Notes: generated by a model not told the origin, from the letters alone. Counted from the first letter of the stretch, positions 44,154 to 54,450 are shown. The stretch is 64,000 bases of DNA from Schlesneria sphaerica (GCF_044336245.1 NZ_CP172346.1:6634001-6698000); one strand, 5' to 3'. Numbers and translations: made by a program.

Positions 44154-45206
44154 ATGCGTCGATTGTTTGTTCAACCGTTAACTGCGGTACTCGCGGTTCT
44201 GGCGTTCGCCCCGATGTCGTACGCCCAAGAGGCGGCGGAGAAGCCAGCGGAGCCTACTCCGAAACTCTTGGTGAAGCACCTGAATAATCCCTCGGGCGTT
44301 ACCGTCCATCCGGGGACGGGGCATGTCTTCGTGACCTCGAATCAAGGAGTCTTCCGCTGGGATCGGTCGACTCCCGGCAAGGTCTATCTGGAAGTCGAAG
44401 GCTTTCCCACCGATGTCTACGGCAAAGGACCCAAATACAATATCGGACCTCTGGGGGTGACGTTGTGGGGCACTGACCGACTGATCGTCCCGGATGGGGG
44501 CCTTCAGGACGGTGAAGAGCTGGTCCGGGTCTACAAGATCGCTGACGAGCTTCCCGCCAAGCCACGTAAGGCCACGGAGACCGAATTTGCTCTTGGTCCG
44601 ATCAAAGGGAATCCTGAGATCAACTACAAGGGCGAAGGGAACTATTACGCCGCTGTTGTCTGGAATGACACGATCTATGTCACCTCCAACGGTGACGACA
44701 CCAAGGGGTGGATCGCCACGGCAAAAATCGTCGACGGGAAGCCAGGTGAATTGACCGGCACGATCGCTACGAAGGAAGCGACCGAAGTCGACGCACCCGT
44801 TGCGATCACCGTTACGCCCGATGGCTCAAGCCTGGTCGTGGGTCAGATGGGCGAGATGACCGTCCCCGGTGATTCGCTGCTGACCTTCTACGACAAAGAA
44901 GGCAAATTGACCAAAAAGTTGACGACAGGCCTGAACGACATCACCGGTCTGGCTTACAGCCCCAAGACGGGAAAACTGTACGCCACCGATTTTGCCTGGG
45001 CTGAAGAGATCAAGGGAAATGGCGGACTGTTCGAACTGGAAGTGGGCGAAGAAGCGGTCACTGCCAAGAAGATTGTCAGTCTTGATCGACCAACGGCCCT
45101 GGCCTTTGACAAAGAGGGGACACTGTACCTCACCGTCTTCGGCACGGGTGAGAACACTGGCGAAAAGCCCACCGGAGGGCTCGTTCGACTTGAGCCAGGT
45201 CTGTAA
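44154..45206 (+). CDS. Secreted six-bladed beta-propeller (NHL/SMP-30-like) protein
   Basis: The 350-residue protein has a signal peptide of about 24 residues ('VLAVLAFAPMSYAQ') and then blades with 'LNNPSGVTVHPGTGHVFVTS', 'APVAITVTPDGSSLVVGQ', 'DITGLAYSPKTGKLYATDFAW' and 'RPTALAFDKEGTLYLTVFG'. This pattern is that of NHL or SMP-30-type propellers, which bind small ligands or act as lactonases. I see no clear metal site. The start at 44154 has GGAG six bases upstream; an in-frame ATG at 44139 lies nearby. Probably periplasmic. Confidence 0.85.
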   Translation: MRRLFVQPLTAVLAVLAFAPMSYAQEAAEKPAEPTPKLLVKHLNNPSGVTVHPGTGHVFVTSNQGVFRWDRSTPGKVYLEVEGFPTDVYGKGPKYNIGPLGVTLWGTDRLIVPDGGLQDGEELVRVYKIADELPAKPRKATETEFALGPIKGNPEINYKGEGNYYAAVVWNDTIYVTSNGDDTKGWIATAKIVDGKPGELTGTIATKEATEVDAPVAITVTPDGSSLVVGQMGEMTVPGDSLLTFYDKEGKLTKKLTTGLNDITGLAYSPKTGKLYATDFAWAEEIKGNGGLFELEVGEEAVTAKKIVSLDRPTALAFDKEGTLYLTVFGTGENTGEKPTGGLVRLEPGL

Positions 45207-45248
45207 TCAGGCGGGCCTCCCCAACCGTTTGACGTGACAGAAACGATG

Positions 45249-45285
45249 ACACTGCTTGACTGTTCAGGTCAAGCAGTGTTTTTTC
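45249..45285 (+). terminator. Rho-independent terminator after the six-bladed propeller gene
   Basis: A perfect 12-bp stem (45249-45260 with 45268-45279) with 7-base loop is followed by a run of T to 45284. It is one of the strongest terminators in the window. Confidence 0.9.
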
Positions 45286-45374
45286 ATGTACGGGTGGACG
45301 TTTCTTGAGCGGACTTGGATGTCGCCGATCAGAACGCTTCACGTACTCAATTTCGCAGTAATCCGTTGTTGTGC

Positions 45375-46193
45375 TCAGCGGCCCGCAGGCTCGGTCGACG
45401 ATCCTTCATTCGGTTCCGGTGCCTGAAGGCGCTCGATGAATTCACGGGACATACCTGCCGCAATTCGGGGGGCCTCGTGGAAGATGTCTCCCACCGATTT
45501 CTCGGGGCGAAGCGGCCAATGCAGGTGTTCGACGTAGGCATCCCATTCGCTTTGCGCAGCAGGTTTGAGAATCCTCAGCCATTTCAGGCCGAAGGCAACG
45601 TGATGAATTTCATCCTTGTGGATCGCCTTCATGATCGCGGCGCTGCGTGAATCACCTGCGGCAGCGAAGTATTCTTCAAATTCGAGCGTGTGATCCAGAT
45701 TGCGTCCCTCGAAGGTGAGGGGGATGCCGGCGAGATAGTCGAGCACCGACTGAAAATCCTGGGCCTTCTTCCAGATGTAGCAGTTGACCGGCAGATCGCC
45801 GAACTGCACACCCAGGTCTGCGGCCTGATCTGCGTGCATGCGTGTATGCCGCTGCTCGTCGGCCATCACTTCGACAAGTCCCATTCGAAATTCCGTCGGG
45901 GCATCCGGGAAGGCGAGCAGGACCCAGGCCATGACTTCCAGAGCCTGCAGCTCGTGGTTGGCGAGGATGTGATGAGCGATCGCCCGTTTTCGGGGGTCTG
46001 AAAAGTTCGACGGATGCGGCATCGACGGTGCGGCCCGTCGCGGGGCAAACTGCAGATTGGCGGGGCGAACAGGCTCGGCAAGGCGGACGGATGGCCCCGG
46101 ATTCTCGTCCGTCAAAGTTTCGCTCATGCGTTGAATTTTGAGTTCCAGCGAGTCGCTCAGGAGAACTCGTTCAGCAAATGCTCGTAATTCCAT
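45375..46193 (-). CDS. DUF455 ferritin-like domain protein
   Basis: The 272-residue protein looks like the DUF455 family: a helical bundle with 'HHILANHELQALEVMAWVLLAFPD', 'EVMADEQRHTRMHADQA' and 'IHKDEIHHVAFGLKWL'. The paired Glu and His (E-x-x-H) motifs suggest a di-iron site of the ferritin kind. The reaction is not known. Some members occur near tRNA-modification genes, but no such link is visible here. AGGA lies eight bases before the ATG. It is divergent from the ubiD gene by 150 bases. Confidence 0.87.
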   Translation of the reverse strand: MELRAFAERVLLSDSLELKIQRMSETLTDENPGPSVRLAEPVRPANLQFAPRRAAPSMPHPSNFSDPRKRAIAHHILANHELQALEVMAWVLLAFPDAPTEFRMGLVEVMADEQRHTRMHADQAADLGVQFGDLPVNCYIWKKAQDFQSVLDYLAGIPLTFEGRNLDHTLEFEEYFAAAGDSRSAAIMKAIHKDEIHHVAFGLKWLRILKPAAQSEWDAYVEHLHWPLRPEKSVGDIFHEAPRIAAGMSREFIERLQAPEPNEGSSTEPAGR

Positions 46194-46345
46194 GCTCGTT
46201 TTCCTAGTATCTGCGGGCGGTCGCGTTCAGTGCCCACACCAATTGACTGTATCAGAATCCTGGCTCGCTGATCGTGACGACCTTGAGCCGGATCGTGAAC
46301 GACCCTGGAAGGGAATGTTGCCATTCCTGAAGATGTTGGACGATT

Positions 46346-47794
46346 ATGTCGCATGCCTCTTTGGCCGATTTCCTCGCATTGCTGCAGGACAACAATGAGC
46401 TTGTCCGCGTCTCTGCGTTGGTCGATTCCTCCATCGAAATTGCTGCGATCACCGATCGCGCGACAAAGGCGACTCCCAGCGGTCCGGCCCTGTTCTTCGA
46501 GAATGTAAAGAATAGCACGATTCCTGTCGTGACAAACCTGCTGGGAAGTCGTCGACGAATCTGCCTGTGTCTGGGGGTATCGGACCTGACCGAGGTTTGC
46601 GGCGAGGTCGAACGACGCCTGGAACTGGCTCAGCCGGCAAGCTGGCTCGACTCGCTCAAGCTCGTCCCGTCGCGGGGATCCATGGGACAATTTGCGCCGA
46701 AGCTGGTCAAGACTGCTGCGTGCCAGCAGGTGGTCCGTGTCGGGCGTGACGTAAACCTGTGGGATCTGCCCGTACCCCGAAACTGGAAAGGGGAACTGGA
46801 TCCTGTCATTACGTCAGGGCAGCTGGCCGTGGTTCACCCGCAAACACGCAAGCTCCATCTTTTCCAGTCGCCGCTCGTTGTGGCAGGACAAAGTGAACTG
46901 GGCTGGTATGACGAACATCCGGTTCAGCGAGACATTATCCACGCCGCCATCAGCTCTGGACAAAATCTTCCGGTCTCGATCAGTTTGGGAGGCGACCCCC
47001 TGCTCTGCGTGGCAACGGGACTTCCCTGGGTTGGGGATGTGCGCGGGTTTGTCGGACAACTTCGCGGCGCCAGTTTGGAACTGGTTCGCTGCCGGACGAA
47101 TGAAATCGAAGTTCCGGCAGGATCCGAATTTATCCTCGAAGGGTACATTGACGCGGCGAATTCAAGGACGTCCCGAGCGCGAACCGTCGCCCGGGGAAAT
47201 GGTTCGTACGTTTCTCGAGAACTGCCGCTGATCCAACTGACCGCGATTACGCATCGCGCCAATCCTGTGTTTCCCGCGACGGTGGTCGGATTGCCCCCGA
47301 GCGAAGAGAGCTGGATCACCGCTGCTCGCGAGCGAATTCAGCTCTCGATGGTCAAACGCCTGTTGCCGGAAGTGATGGATCTGCACCAGCCATTTTCAGC
47401 GGCGGGCCGAAACATCCTGTTTGTCCGCATTCGCAAGACGGTTGAATTCCAGGCACGGCGGATCCTTCATTCCCTGTGGGGACTCGAAGAACTGGGGCAG
47501 ACCAAGATGATTGTCATTGTCGACGAAGACGTTGACGTCCAGAACGAGGCGGCCGTCTGGTTTACAGTGGGAACAAATACGTGTCCGAGTCGAGATTTTC
47601 TCTTCTCAGATGGTTTGGCGCGAGATGATGACTACACTCCACTGACGGAGTCGCTTGCCAGTCGGGTCGGAATCGATGCGACTCGCAAGAGTTCGAGAGA
47701 GTCAGAGCGACCGTGGCCCGAGACGCTGCAGGCTTCGGACGAAATGATGGCTCGCGTTACGGAGCGTTGGGCCGAATATGGATTGGCGGATTGA
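46346..47794 (+). CDS. ubiD: UbiD-family decarboxylase
   Basis: The 482-residue protein matches UbiD across its length: 'VRVSALVDSSIEIAAITDRATK', 'PALFFENVKN', 'LPVPRNWKGELDPVITSGQLAV', 'EGYIDAANSRTSR' and 'RELPLIQLTAITHRANPVFPATVVG'. UbiD enzymes decarboxylate aromatic acids using a prenylated flavin made by UbiX. The methyltransferase UbiE gene downstream supports a quinone pathway, probably menaquinone by the futalosine route, in which UbiD homologues decarboxylate 1,4-dihydroxy-6-naphthoate derivatives. Not every UbiD acts on quinone precursors. No ubiX gene is adjacent. Confidence 0.9.
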   Translation: MSHASLADFLALLQDNNELVRVSALVDSSIEIAAITDRATKATPSGPALFFENVKNSTIPVVTNLLGSRRRICLCLGVSDLTEVCGEVERRLELAQPASWLDSLKLVPSRGSMGQFAPKLVKTAACQQVVRVGRDVNLWDLPVPRNWKGELDPVITSGQLAVVHPQTRKLHLFQSPLVVAGQSELGWYDEHPVQRDIIHAAISSGQNLPVSISLGGDPLLCVATGLPWVGDVRGFVGQLRGASLELVRCRTNEIEVPAGSEFILEGYIDAANSRTSRARTVARGNGSYVSRELPLIQLTAITHRANPVFPATVVGLPPSEESWITAARERIQLSMVKRLLPEVMDLHQPFSAAGRNILFVRIRKTVEFQARRILHSLWGLEELGQTKMIVIVDEDVDVQNEAAVWFTVGTNTCPSRDFLFSDGLARDDDYTPLTESLASRVGIDATRKSSRESERPWPETLQASDEMMARVTERWAEYGLAD

Positions 47795-47960
47795 TGCTGT
47801 CACATTGACTGCAAACTTAAGATCAGGCGTTTGGGTCCCACTGAGGACAGGTCTGGCCAGGTTTGTAATTGATGTGGGCACTCTCCTTTGGATGGGAGAG
47901 CCGTTCCGCCATGTCCGCGACATTGCAATTGAAAAATTACACTACCAGCTGAAGTAAAAT

Positions 47961-48701
47961 ATGTCTGCGACTGTTGATAAATCGGAAGCCCGCGTCCGTC
48001 AGATGTTTGGCGAGATTTCGGGCCGATACGACCTCATGAATCACGTGCTTTCCGGAGGCGTGGATTACTACTGGCGTGCTCAGACGATCCGTAAGGTGGC
48101 CCCTTCCGGGACCGCGCCGATTCTGGATGTCTGCACGGGAACGGGCGACCTGGCTCTGGCTTACTGGAAAGCCGGTCGAGGGAAAATACCGGTGATGGCA
48201 ACGGACTTTACTCCGGAAATGCTGAAGATCGCGGAAGGGAAACGGGATCGCCAGTTTGGAAAGCAGATCGCGGAAGGAGCGGCGAGTTTGACGTTCCGCG
48301 AAGCCGACACACAGCAGCTTCCATTCGAAGATAATCAGTTTCAAATTGTTTCGGTGGCGTTCGGTCTCAGAAATGTGACGAACACGGAAGTGGGGATTCG
48401 GGAAATGACCCGCGTTTGCCAACCGGGTGGACGGGTTGCCATCCTGGAATTCTCGATGCCGACGAACCCGATGTTCAACTTCGTATACCGCAACTACTTC
48501 AAACACGTTTTGCCGCGGATTGGCCAGCTTTTCGCAAAAAACAAGCAGTCGGCGTATGAGTATCTGCCTGCGTCGGTTTCTGAGTTCCCTTACGGAAAGG
48601 AACTGGCAGACAAACTGGAGTCGTGCGGGCTGACCAAGGTGACGTTCACGCCACTAACGTTTGGCATTGCCACCCTGTATGTTGGTGAGAAACCTCAATA
48701 A
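47961..48701 (+). CDS. ubiE: Demethylmenaquinone methyltransferase (UbiE/MenG)
   Basis: The 246-residue enzyme has the SAM-binding motif 'ILDVCTGTGDLALAYW', 'ATDFTPEMLKIAEGK', 'DTQQLPFEDNQFQIVSVAFGLRNVTN' and the C-terminal 'FGIATLYVGEKP' segment typical of UbiE. It adds the final methyl group to demethylmenaquinone, using S-adenosylmethionine, at the cytoplasmic side. It follows ubiD by 166 bases in the same direction and should belong to the same pathway. No strong ribosome site precedes the ATG. Confidence 0.93.
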   Translation: MSATVDKSEARVRQMFGEISGRYDLMNHVLSGGVDYYWRAQTIRKVAPSGTAPILDVCTGTGDLALAYWKAGRGKIPVMATDFTPEMLKIAEGKRDRQFGKQIAEGAASLTFREADTQQLPFEDNQFQIVSVAFGLRNVTNTEVGIREMTRVCQPGGRVAILEFSMPTNPMFNFVYRNYFKHVLPRIGQLFAKNKQSAYEYLPASVSEFPYGKELADKLESCGLTKVTFTPLTFGIATLYVGEKPQ

Positions 48702-48723
48702 TTTCTTCTCATTGCGATTGCCG

Positions 48724-49776
48724 ATGTTTATGACCGACCGAAAGCGGATTCCGACAAACCTGATCACGGGCTTTCTGGGGGTGGGAAAGACGAGCGCGAT
48801 CCGACACCTGATCAGTCAGAAGCCTGCGGGAGAGCGTTGGGCCGTTCTGGTCAATGAGTTTGGTGAAGTCGGTATCGACGGGGCATTGATTGAATCGGCG
48901 GGTTCGGACAACGTTGCCGTCACTGAGATTGCCGGCGGGTGCTTTTGCTGCTCGTCTGATTCGCCGATCGAGTTCTCTTTAATGGAACTGATACGTCAGA
49001 CGAATCCTGATCGCGTTGTGATTGAACCCACCGGACTGGGGCATCCTGCGAAGGTTCTCGACACTCTGCGTGGACCCTGGTTCCGCGGGATCGTTGATCT
49101 GCGAGCCACAATCTGTCTCGCGGATCCGGCTGACTATGCCAATCCCGCCGTCACGAATGTGAACGTCTTTCAGGATCAGCTTCACATGGCGGACGTCGTC
49201 GTCGTGAACAAACTGGATCGCACCTCCCCTGATCGACTTCGTGAGTTCCTCACGTTTTTGAATGGGATGTTTCCGCCCAAGGCTCAGGTTTTGACGACGA
49301 CTGGGGGGCGGATCGATCGATCGCTGCTGGATACGGATATCTCTCCGGAGCGGACCGCGTTGTTTCCGGATGCTCATCCTGCGCGCCCTAAACCTGAGGT
49401 GACCGCAACCAGCGCGAGTGAGACAGTTCGGGTTAGTGATCGTCCGCTGATTTCGATGCTGATCCCCGGGCATCCCGTACGAAAAGAGAGCCGACTGAGC
49501 GATCGTGCGGCATGCGGCTGGATCTTTTCACCGCTGGACACGTTCCGTCAGATCAGCCTGTTCGAACTCTTCAGCGGCAGCCTCGATGTTCACCGGTTGA
49601 AGGGCGTATTCAACGTGGGGAGTGAATGGATTCTCTACAATCGCGTCGGTGGGGAACTGACGTACGAGTCAATTCCCTATCGCCGAGACAGCCGACTGGA
49701 AGTCATTCTGGACCAGCCGGATTTCGACTGGAACCAATTCGAAGCCCTGCTGCTGCAGTGTCTGAAGACTCGCTAA
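48724..49776 (+). CDS. COG0523/CobW-like metallochaperone GTPase
   Basis: The 350-residue protein has the P-loop GFLGVGKT (residues 16-23), the metal-binding C73-F-C75-C76 motif (CxCC), and 'VVVNKLD' for guanine specificity. These define the COG0523 G3E GTPases, which deliver zinc, cobalt or iron to client proteins. C-terminal region (from about 245) contains the CobW C-terminal domain ('FSPLDTFRQISLFELFSGSL'). It starts 22 bases after the ubiE stop; an alternative ATG lies 6 bases further. Whether it serves zinc stress is not visible since no Zur site was identified. Confidence 0.9.
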   Translation: MFMTDRKRIPTNLITGFLGVGKTSAIRHLISQKPAGERWAVLVNEFGEVGIDGALIESAGSDNVAVTEIAGGCFCCSSDSPIEFSLMELIRQTNPDRVVIEPTGLGHPAKVLDTLRGPWFRGIVDLRATICLADPADYANPAVTNVNVFQDQLHMADVVVVNKLDRTSPDRLREFLTFLNGMFPPKAQVLTTTGGRIDRSLLDTDISPERTALFPDAHPARPKPEVTATSASETVRVSDRPLISMLIPGHPVRKESRLSDRAACGWIFSPLDTFRQISLFELFSGSLDVHRLKGVFNVGSEWILYNRVGGELTYESIPYRRDSRLEVILDQPDFDWNQFEALLLQCLKTR

Positions 49777-50014
49777 CGCGAAGGTGCACGTCCAACTCTG
49801 CGGATTGCGCCTCGCTCGCTCAAACTGGTCCGGGGTGACTTATCCTCACCACGTCACCTTCACCGCGTCACCTTTGACACCGTATCGCCCGATCGTGGGG
49901 CCGGCGATGATGGTGAAAGCCACCGCACCAGACCTCTGCGCGCACGCCTGAAGCAATGCTCCAAAGGTGCAGTCTGATTGTTCGGAGATCTACCGCAACG
50001 TGCATCGGCGCAGG

Positions 50015-50299
50015 TTACAACAGCATGACCAGGCCATCGAGATTTCGAATGGCGCTGTAGATCTCGATCACTTGTTGCGATGTTTCAACTTGGGGTTCGA
50101 CGGTCACCGAGACATGTCGTCCCGCGGCGGTCTCCTTCAGTTCATAAGGAGGATCGAAATCGAGTTCCAGAGTCAGCCGTACAACGGCGACGACGCGGGA
50201 CGCAAAATCATCTGCTGGACGTCCAATCGCTTTAAAAACGAATCGTCCGGGGAAAGAGTGGGTTTGTTCGAGGAGTTCTTGAGGGGGATGCGGATTCAT
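50015..50299 (-). CDS. DUF493 (YbeD-like) small ACT-like protein
   Basis: The 94-residue protein has 'FPGRFVFKAIGRPADDFASRVV' and 'AAGRHVSVTVEPQVETSQQVIEIYSAIRNLDGLVMLL' (parts of one domain), matching the DUF493/YbeD family, which adopts an ACT-like ferredoxin fold. In enterobacteria YbeD lies near lipoate genes; no such gene is here. Its role is unknown. Confidence 0.85.
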   Translation of the reverse strand: MNPHPPQELLEQTHSFPGRFVFKAIGRPADDFASRVVAVVRLTLELDFDPPYELKETAAGRHVSVTVEPQVETSQQVIEIYSAIRNLDGLVMLL

Positions 50300-50959
50300 G
50301 AACTGACTTTCAGCTTAGGGCTTTTCGTGCAGGGCATTCTAGCGATCGATTTCAGGTGGTTAAATCCTGTAGCGGCAGATGCAGAGGTAGAACGCAACAG
50401 CCTCGACAAGACAGTTGGGTCGCTGCCGGACCGACTTTGATATTTGAGAAGACGGAACTGGCTTGAGATGGCTGCTTCTCTGACCGGAGCCAGCGGGAAG
50501 CAGCGAAACCAATGCTTGACTTCAGTGCAGATGGACAAAGGTGGTTGCACCGCCCTGCTGCCTGGAACGCATGTGCGGAGACGTCGCGTGGACCACCACG
50601 AATTTGCGCCAGCAAGATTCCATGTCACGTCTGCTCGCGCCGAGTTCAGCGTGGGTTGCGAAGTCGCACGCTTGAGGAGAATTTTGTTGGTCCGTCTCAC
50701 TGTTTGGAAATCTGGCTCCAAGGTGTTCTCTTGGTACTCCTGATAGCCATGATCTTTGGTATAAAAAATGCAGAGTGCCTCGCGTCGCGGCTGGCTCCGA
50801 TGGCGGACTATCGAGTGTATAGGTTAAGTGGCTCACTGGTCGATTGGGACGATCGGGCGTCACTGTGGTCTATTCTTGACCAGGTTGTCTGATAACCGGT
50901 GATCGTTGTACTGTTTCCTCTCCCTGTTTTTTGCCGACCACAGAATGTGAACTCGCTTG
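50300..50959. other. Intergenic region before the hybrid kinase operon
   Basis: These 660 bases have no supported gene, although several short frames exist. The promoter of the four-gene signalling operon should be here. Confidence 0.5.
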
Positions 50960-53900
50960 ATGAAGAAAAGCCGCATTTCGCCCACGTCGCTGACTCTTCG
51001 ATCTGAGACTTTTGTCATTCTCGGGATGGTCGCCGCTCTCATTCTATTCATCTTCAGTGGGGTCATCTCGTACACGAATACATTGGCGCTCAGTCGTAAC
51101 GCACGGCAGATTGCTGATACGCACGAGCTTCTGATGGGGTTGACGGATCTTCTTGCATTGTCCGCCGATGCGGAAACGGGGCAGCGAGGTTTCGTGATTA
51201 CGGGGGACGAAAGATATCTGGAACCGTACACGGTCGCCGTGGTGCGGATTCGATCTAGACTCGTCGACCTGGATCGAATGATGAGTCACAGCTCAGAACA
51301 GCGAGCGCGAATTACGTTTCTCGAAGCGGGGATCACTGACAAGCTCGAGGAACTTGCAGAAACCATTGCTCTGCGTCGGCAGGGTGGATTTGAACCTGCT
51401 CGGGACGTGGTCGCTACGGACCGGGGAAAAGCGGCGATGGATGCCGTTCGGACCGAGATCACAGAAATGAGGTCGGTCGAGCGACAAAGAAGGCAGGAAC
51501 GCCTGGCGGCGATGGATCGGTCTTATTCCAGAGCCATTACCAGCGGTTTCATCACCTGCATCTTTGGCGTCATCGTGTCTGCGATCCTGACATATCTGGT
51601 CAGGAAGAGTTTATTGATGCGGCAGCGTCAGGAGTGGTTACAGGCGGGGCAGATCGGACTGAGTGTGGTGATGGTCGCCGAATCCCGACTGCAACAACTG
51701 GGGGAAAATATTCTGACATTTCTGGCGGAGTACATGGACGCTCAGGCGGGCGCGTTCTATGCGAAGGACGGGCATCTTTTTCGAAAGGTAGCGACCTACG
51801 GCGTGCCCAGCTCTGCCACGATTCCTGAAGAGTTTGGTCCCTCTGACGGGTTATTGGGCCAGGCCGTTAAGAACGGGAATAGGATCCTTTTGCGGGACGT
51901 TCCGGAGGGATATCTGTCTGCAGGCTCGTCGTTAGGAAGTGCTCAACCCCGCCAACTGCTGATCGTCCCTGTCAAAGAGGACAACAGAGTGAATGGGATT
52001 ATCGAGCTGGGGTTTCTCGAACCCATCGACGAATCGCTGGTCGAACTGCTGGAACGGGAAGCGGGCTCGATCGGAATTGCGGTCCGCACTGCCAACGACC
52101 GCATCCGGCTGCAGAATCTGCTCGAAGAGACGCAGCGGCAGGCCGAGGAGATGCAGGTTCAAGGTGAAGAATTGCGGGTTTCCAATGAAGAACTTGAAGA
52201 ACAAAGTCGTGCGCTGAAAGAGTCACAGACCCGACTGGAACAGCAGCAGGCAGAACTGGAACAGACGAATACTCAACTGGAAGATCAGGCTCAGTTACTC
52301 GAGGTTCAGCGAGATGACCTTGTTCGGACAAAGGCCTCGCTCGAAGAGCGTGCCAAGGAACTGGAACAGGCCAGTCAGTATAAGTCAGATTTCCTGGCGA
52401 ACATGTCGCACGAACTGCGGACGCCGCTGAATTCATCGCTGATCCTTTCCAAACTTCTGGCAGACAATGAGTCCGGGAATCTGACAAGCGAACAGGTTCG
52501 ATACGCCACGACCATCCAGGCTGCCGGTAACGACCTGCTGACGCTGATCAATGACATTCTCGATCTGTCGAAGATCGAGTCGGGGCACATGGAGATGCAT
52601 CCCGACACCTTCTCAATCCAGCAATTGATGGACGATCTGGAGCGGACCTTTCAGCCGGTGGCAGATCAGAAGGGACTGAAGTTCGTGCAGCGACTTCTGC
52701 CGGGGTGTCCCGCCACCATGGTGACCGATCGACAACGGTTAGAGCAGGTTCTGAAAAACCTGCTTTCAAATGCCATGAAGTTTACTGAAAAGGGGGAGGT
52801 TGCGTGCGAAGCCAGTCCTCTTCCCGGCAATCGAATCGCCTTCACTGTCAGGGATACGGGTATTGGCATTCCCCTTCGCCAGCAGCGTCTGGTGTTCGAA
52901 GCGTTCCAGCAGGCCGATGGTAAAGTTAACCGTAAGTATGGGGGGACCGGTCTGGGACTTTCCATTTCACGAGAGTTAACGCGGCGGCTTGGTGGTGAGA
53001 TTGAATTGACGAGTGAACCAAGCGTGGGGAGTACTTTTGTGATCGTACTTCCGGAAGTTTACGATCCCAGCCAGATCCCCGCGCGTCCTCCGCGCAGCAC
53101 GTCTCACGATCCGGTCGAGGCCATTGATGAAATCGACGAGGGACCCGCATCCGCAAGCGTGGAACATTTCACGCCGATTTCGAGCCCCGTTCCCCCCAGC
53201 TACCGTCGTGTGGATGATGACCGGCGAAGTCTGAATGGCGACAGTCGTGTGATCCTGGTTGTAGAGGACGACGAGCACTTTTCTCGGATCCTCTACGATC
53301 TGGCCAGAGAGTTGCATTTCCAGTGTCTCATTGCCACGACGGCAGAGGAGGGGCTGGCGATGGCGCGGCAGTATCTGCCGAGTGCGGTGCTGCTCGACGT
53401 CGGGCTTCCAGACCAGTCGGGGCTTTCGGTACTCGACCGGCTCAAGCATGATGCTCGGACTCGCCATATTCCGGTCCACGTGGTGTCGGGGAATGACTAT
53501 GAAACAACAGCCATGTCACTGGGGGCTGTCGGCTTCATGCTCAAACCGGTCAAGCGTGAAGATCTCACCAGTGCCCTTCGCCAGTTAGAGGAACGGCTGG
53601 CTCAGCGATTGCGTCGCATTCTTGTTGTCGAAGATGACGCGGTGCAGCTGGAGAGTCTCAGGAAGTTGCTGGGTACTCAGGATGTCGAGACTGTCGGTGC
53701 CCGTAGCGCGGCGGAATGTCTTGAGCAACTCAAGGAATCAACGTTCGACTGCATGGTCCTCGATCTCACTCTTCCGGATGCAACCGGGTACTCGTTGCTG
53801 GAGACACTGAGTCGTCATGATGCTTACTCGTTTCCCCCTGTGATCGTTTACACGGGCGAAGACATCTCGTTTGAAGACGAACAGAAACTGCGCAAGTACT

Positions 53901-54430
53901 CGAAATCAATCATCATCAAGGGAGCCAAGTCCCCCGAACGGCTGCTTGACGAGGTCACTTTGTTCCTGCATCAGGTCGTGGCGGAACTTCCCGCTGAACA
54001 TCAGCGAATGCTGGAGAAAGCCCGAAGTCGAGACGCCTCGATTGAAGGACACCGGATCTTGATTGTGGAAGACGATGTGAGAAACGTCTTCGCATTGACG
54101 AGTATCCTGGAACCGCGTGGCGCGATTCTCGAGATTGCCCGCAACGGTCGGGAAGCACTTGATGTCCTCAAACGGTGTGACCAGGATCCTTCCAAATCGA
54201 TCGACCTGGTCCTGATGGATGTCATGATGCCCGAAATGGATGGGATTACCGCAACGACGCAAATTCGTCAGAATCCAAAGTGGAAAAAGCTACCCGTGAT
54301 CATGTTGACTGCGAAGGCGATGGCAGACGACCAGGAGCGGTGCCTGGCCGCAGGGGCCAACGACTATATGTCGAAGCCGCTTGATGTGGAGAAACTGCTG
54401 TCGCTTGTTCGTGTCTGGATGCGGTGGTAG
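50960..54430 (+). CDS. Hybrid sensor histidine kinase: CHASE3-GAF-HisKA-HATPase with three receiver domains
   Basis: The 1156-residue protein has two membrane helices (about 18-38 and 196-218) bounding a CHASE3-type periplasmic sensor. Then comes a cytoplasmic GAF domain (about 240-375), a coiled coil (about 380-470), the HisKA box with His484, an ATPase domain (about 590-705), and three receivers with phosphoacceptors Asp813, Asp935 and Asp1087. A Pro/Ser linker separates kinase and receivers. It should sense an external signal and pass phosphate through the chain. The downstream genes are translated from overlapping or closely spaced starts. ATG at 50960 follows a possible TTG at 50957. Confidence 0.93.
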   Translation: MKKSRISPTSLTLRSETFVILGMVAALILFIFSGVISYTNTLALSRNARQIADTHELLMGLTDLLALSADAETGQRGFVITGDERYLEPYTVAVVRIRSRLVDLDRMMSHSSEQRARITFLEAGITDKLEELAETIALRRQGGFEPARDVVATDRGKAAMDAVRTEITEMRSVERQRRQERLAAMDRSYSRAITSGFITCIFGVIVSAILTYLVRKSLLMRQRQEWLQAGQIGLSVVMVAESRLQQLGENILTFLAEYMDAQAGAFYAKDGHLFRKVATYGVPSSATIPEEFGPSDGLLGQAVKNGNRILLRDVPEGYLSAGSSLGSAQPRQLLIVPVKEDNRVNGIIELGFLEPIDESLVELLEREAGSIGIAVRTANDRIRLQNLLEETQRQAEEMQVQGEELRVSNEELEEQSRALKESQTRLEQQQAELEQTNTQLEDQAQLLEVQRDDLVRTKASLEERAKELEQASQYKSDFLANMSHELRTPLNSSLILSKLLADNESGNLTSEQVRYATTIQAAGNDLLTLINDILDLSKIESGHMEMHPDTFSIQQLMDDLERTFQPVADQKGLKFVQRLLPGCPATMVTDRQRLEQVLKNLLSNAMKFTEKGEVACEASPLPGNRIAFTVRDTGIGIPLRQQRLVFEAFQQADGKVNRKYGGTGLGLSISRELTRRLGGEIELTSEPSVGSTFVIVLPEVYDPSQIPARPPRSTSHDPVEAIDEIDEGPASASVEHFTPISSPVPPSYRRVDDDRRSLNGDSRVILVVEDDEHFSRILYDLARELHFQCLIATTAEEGLAMARQYLPSAVLLDVGLPDQSGLSVLDRLKHDARTRHIPVHVVSGNDYETTAMSLGAVGFMLKPVKREDLTSALRQLEERLAQRLRRILVVEDDAVQLESLRKLLGTQDVETVGARSAAECLEQLKESTFDCMVLDLTLPDATGYSLLETLSRHDAYSFPPVIVYTGEDISFEDEQKLRKYSKSIIIKGAKSPERLLDEVTLFLHQVVAELPAEHQRMLEKARSRDASIEGHRILIVEDDVRNVFALTSILEPRGAILEIARNGREALDVLKRCDQDPSKSIDLVLMDVMMPEMDGITATTQIRQNPKWKKLPVIMLTAKAMADDQERCLAAGANDYMSKPLDVEKLLSLVRVWMRW

Positions 54431-54450
54431 GTAACCGACGAGGGTGTGTC

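Noticed and set aside
50296..50721. 141-codon minus-strand frame
   Set aside because: No ribosome site, biased composition and overlap with other weak frames.
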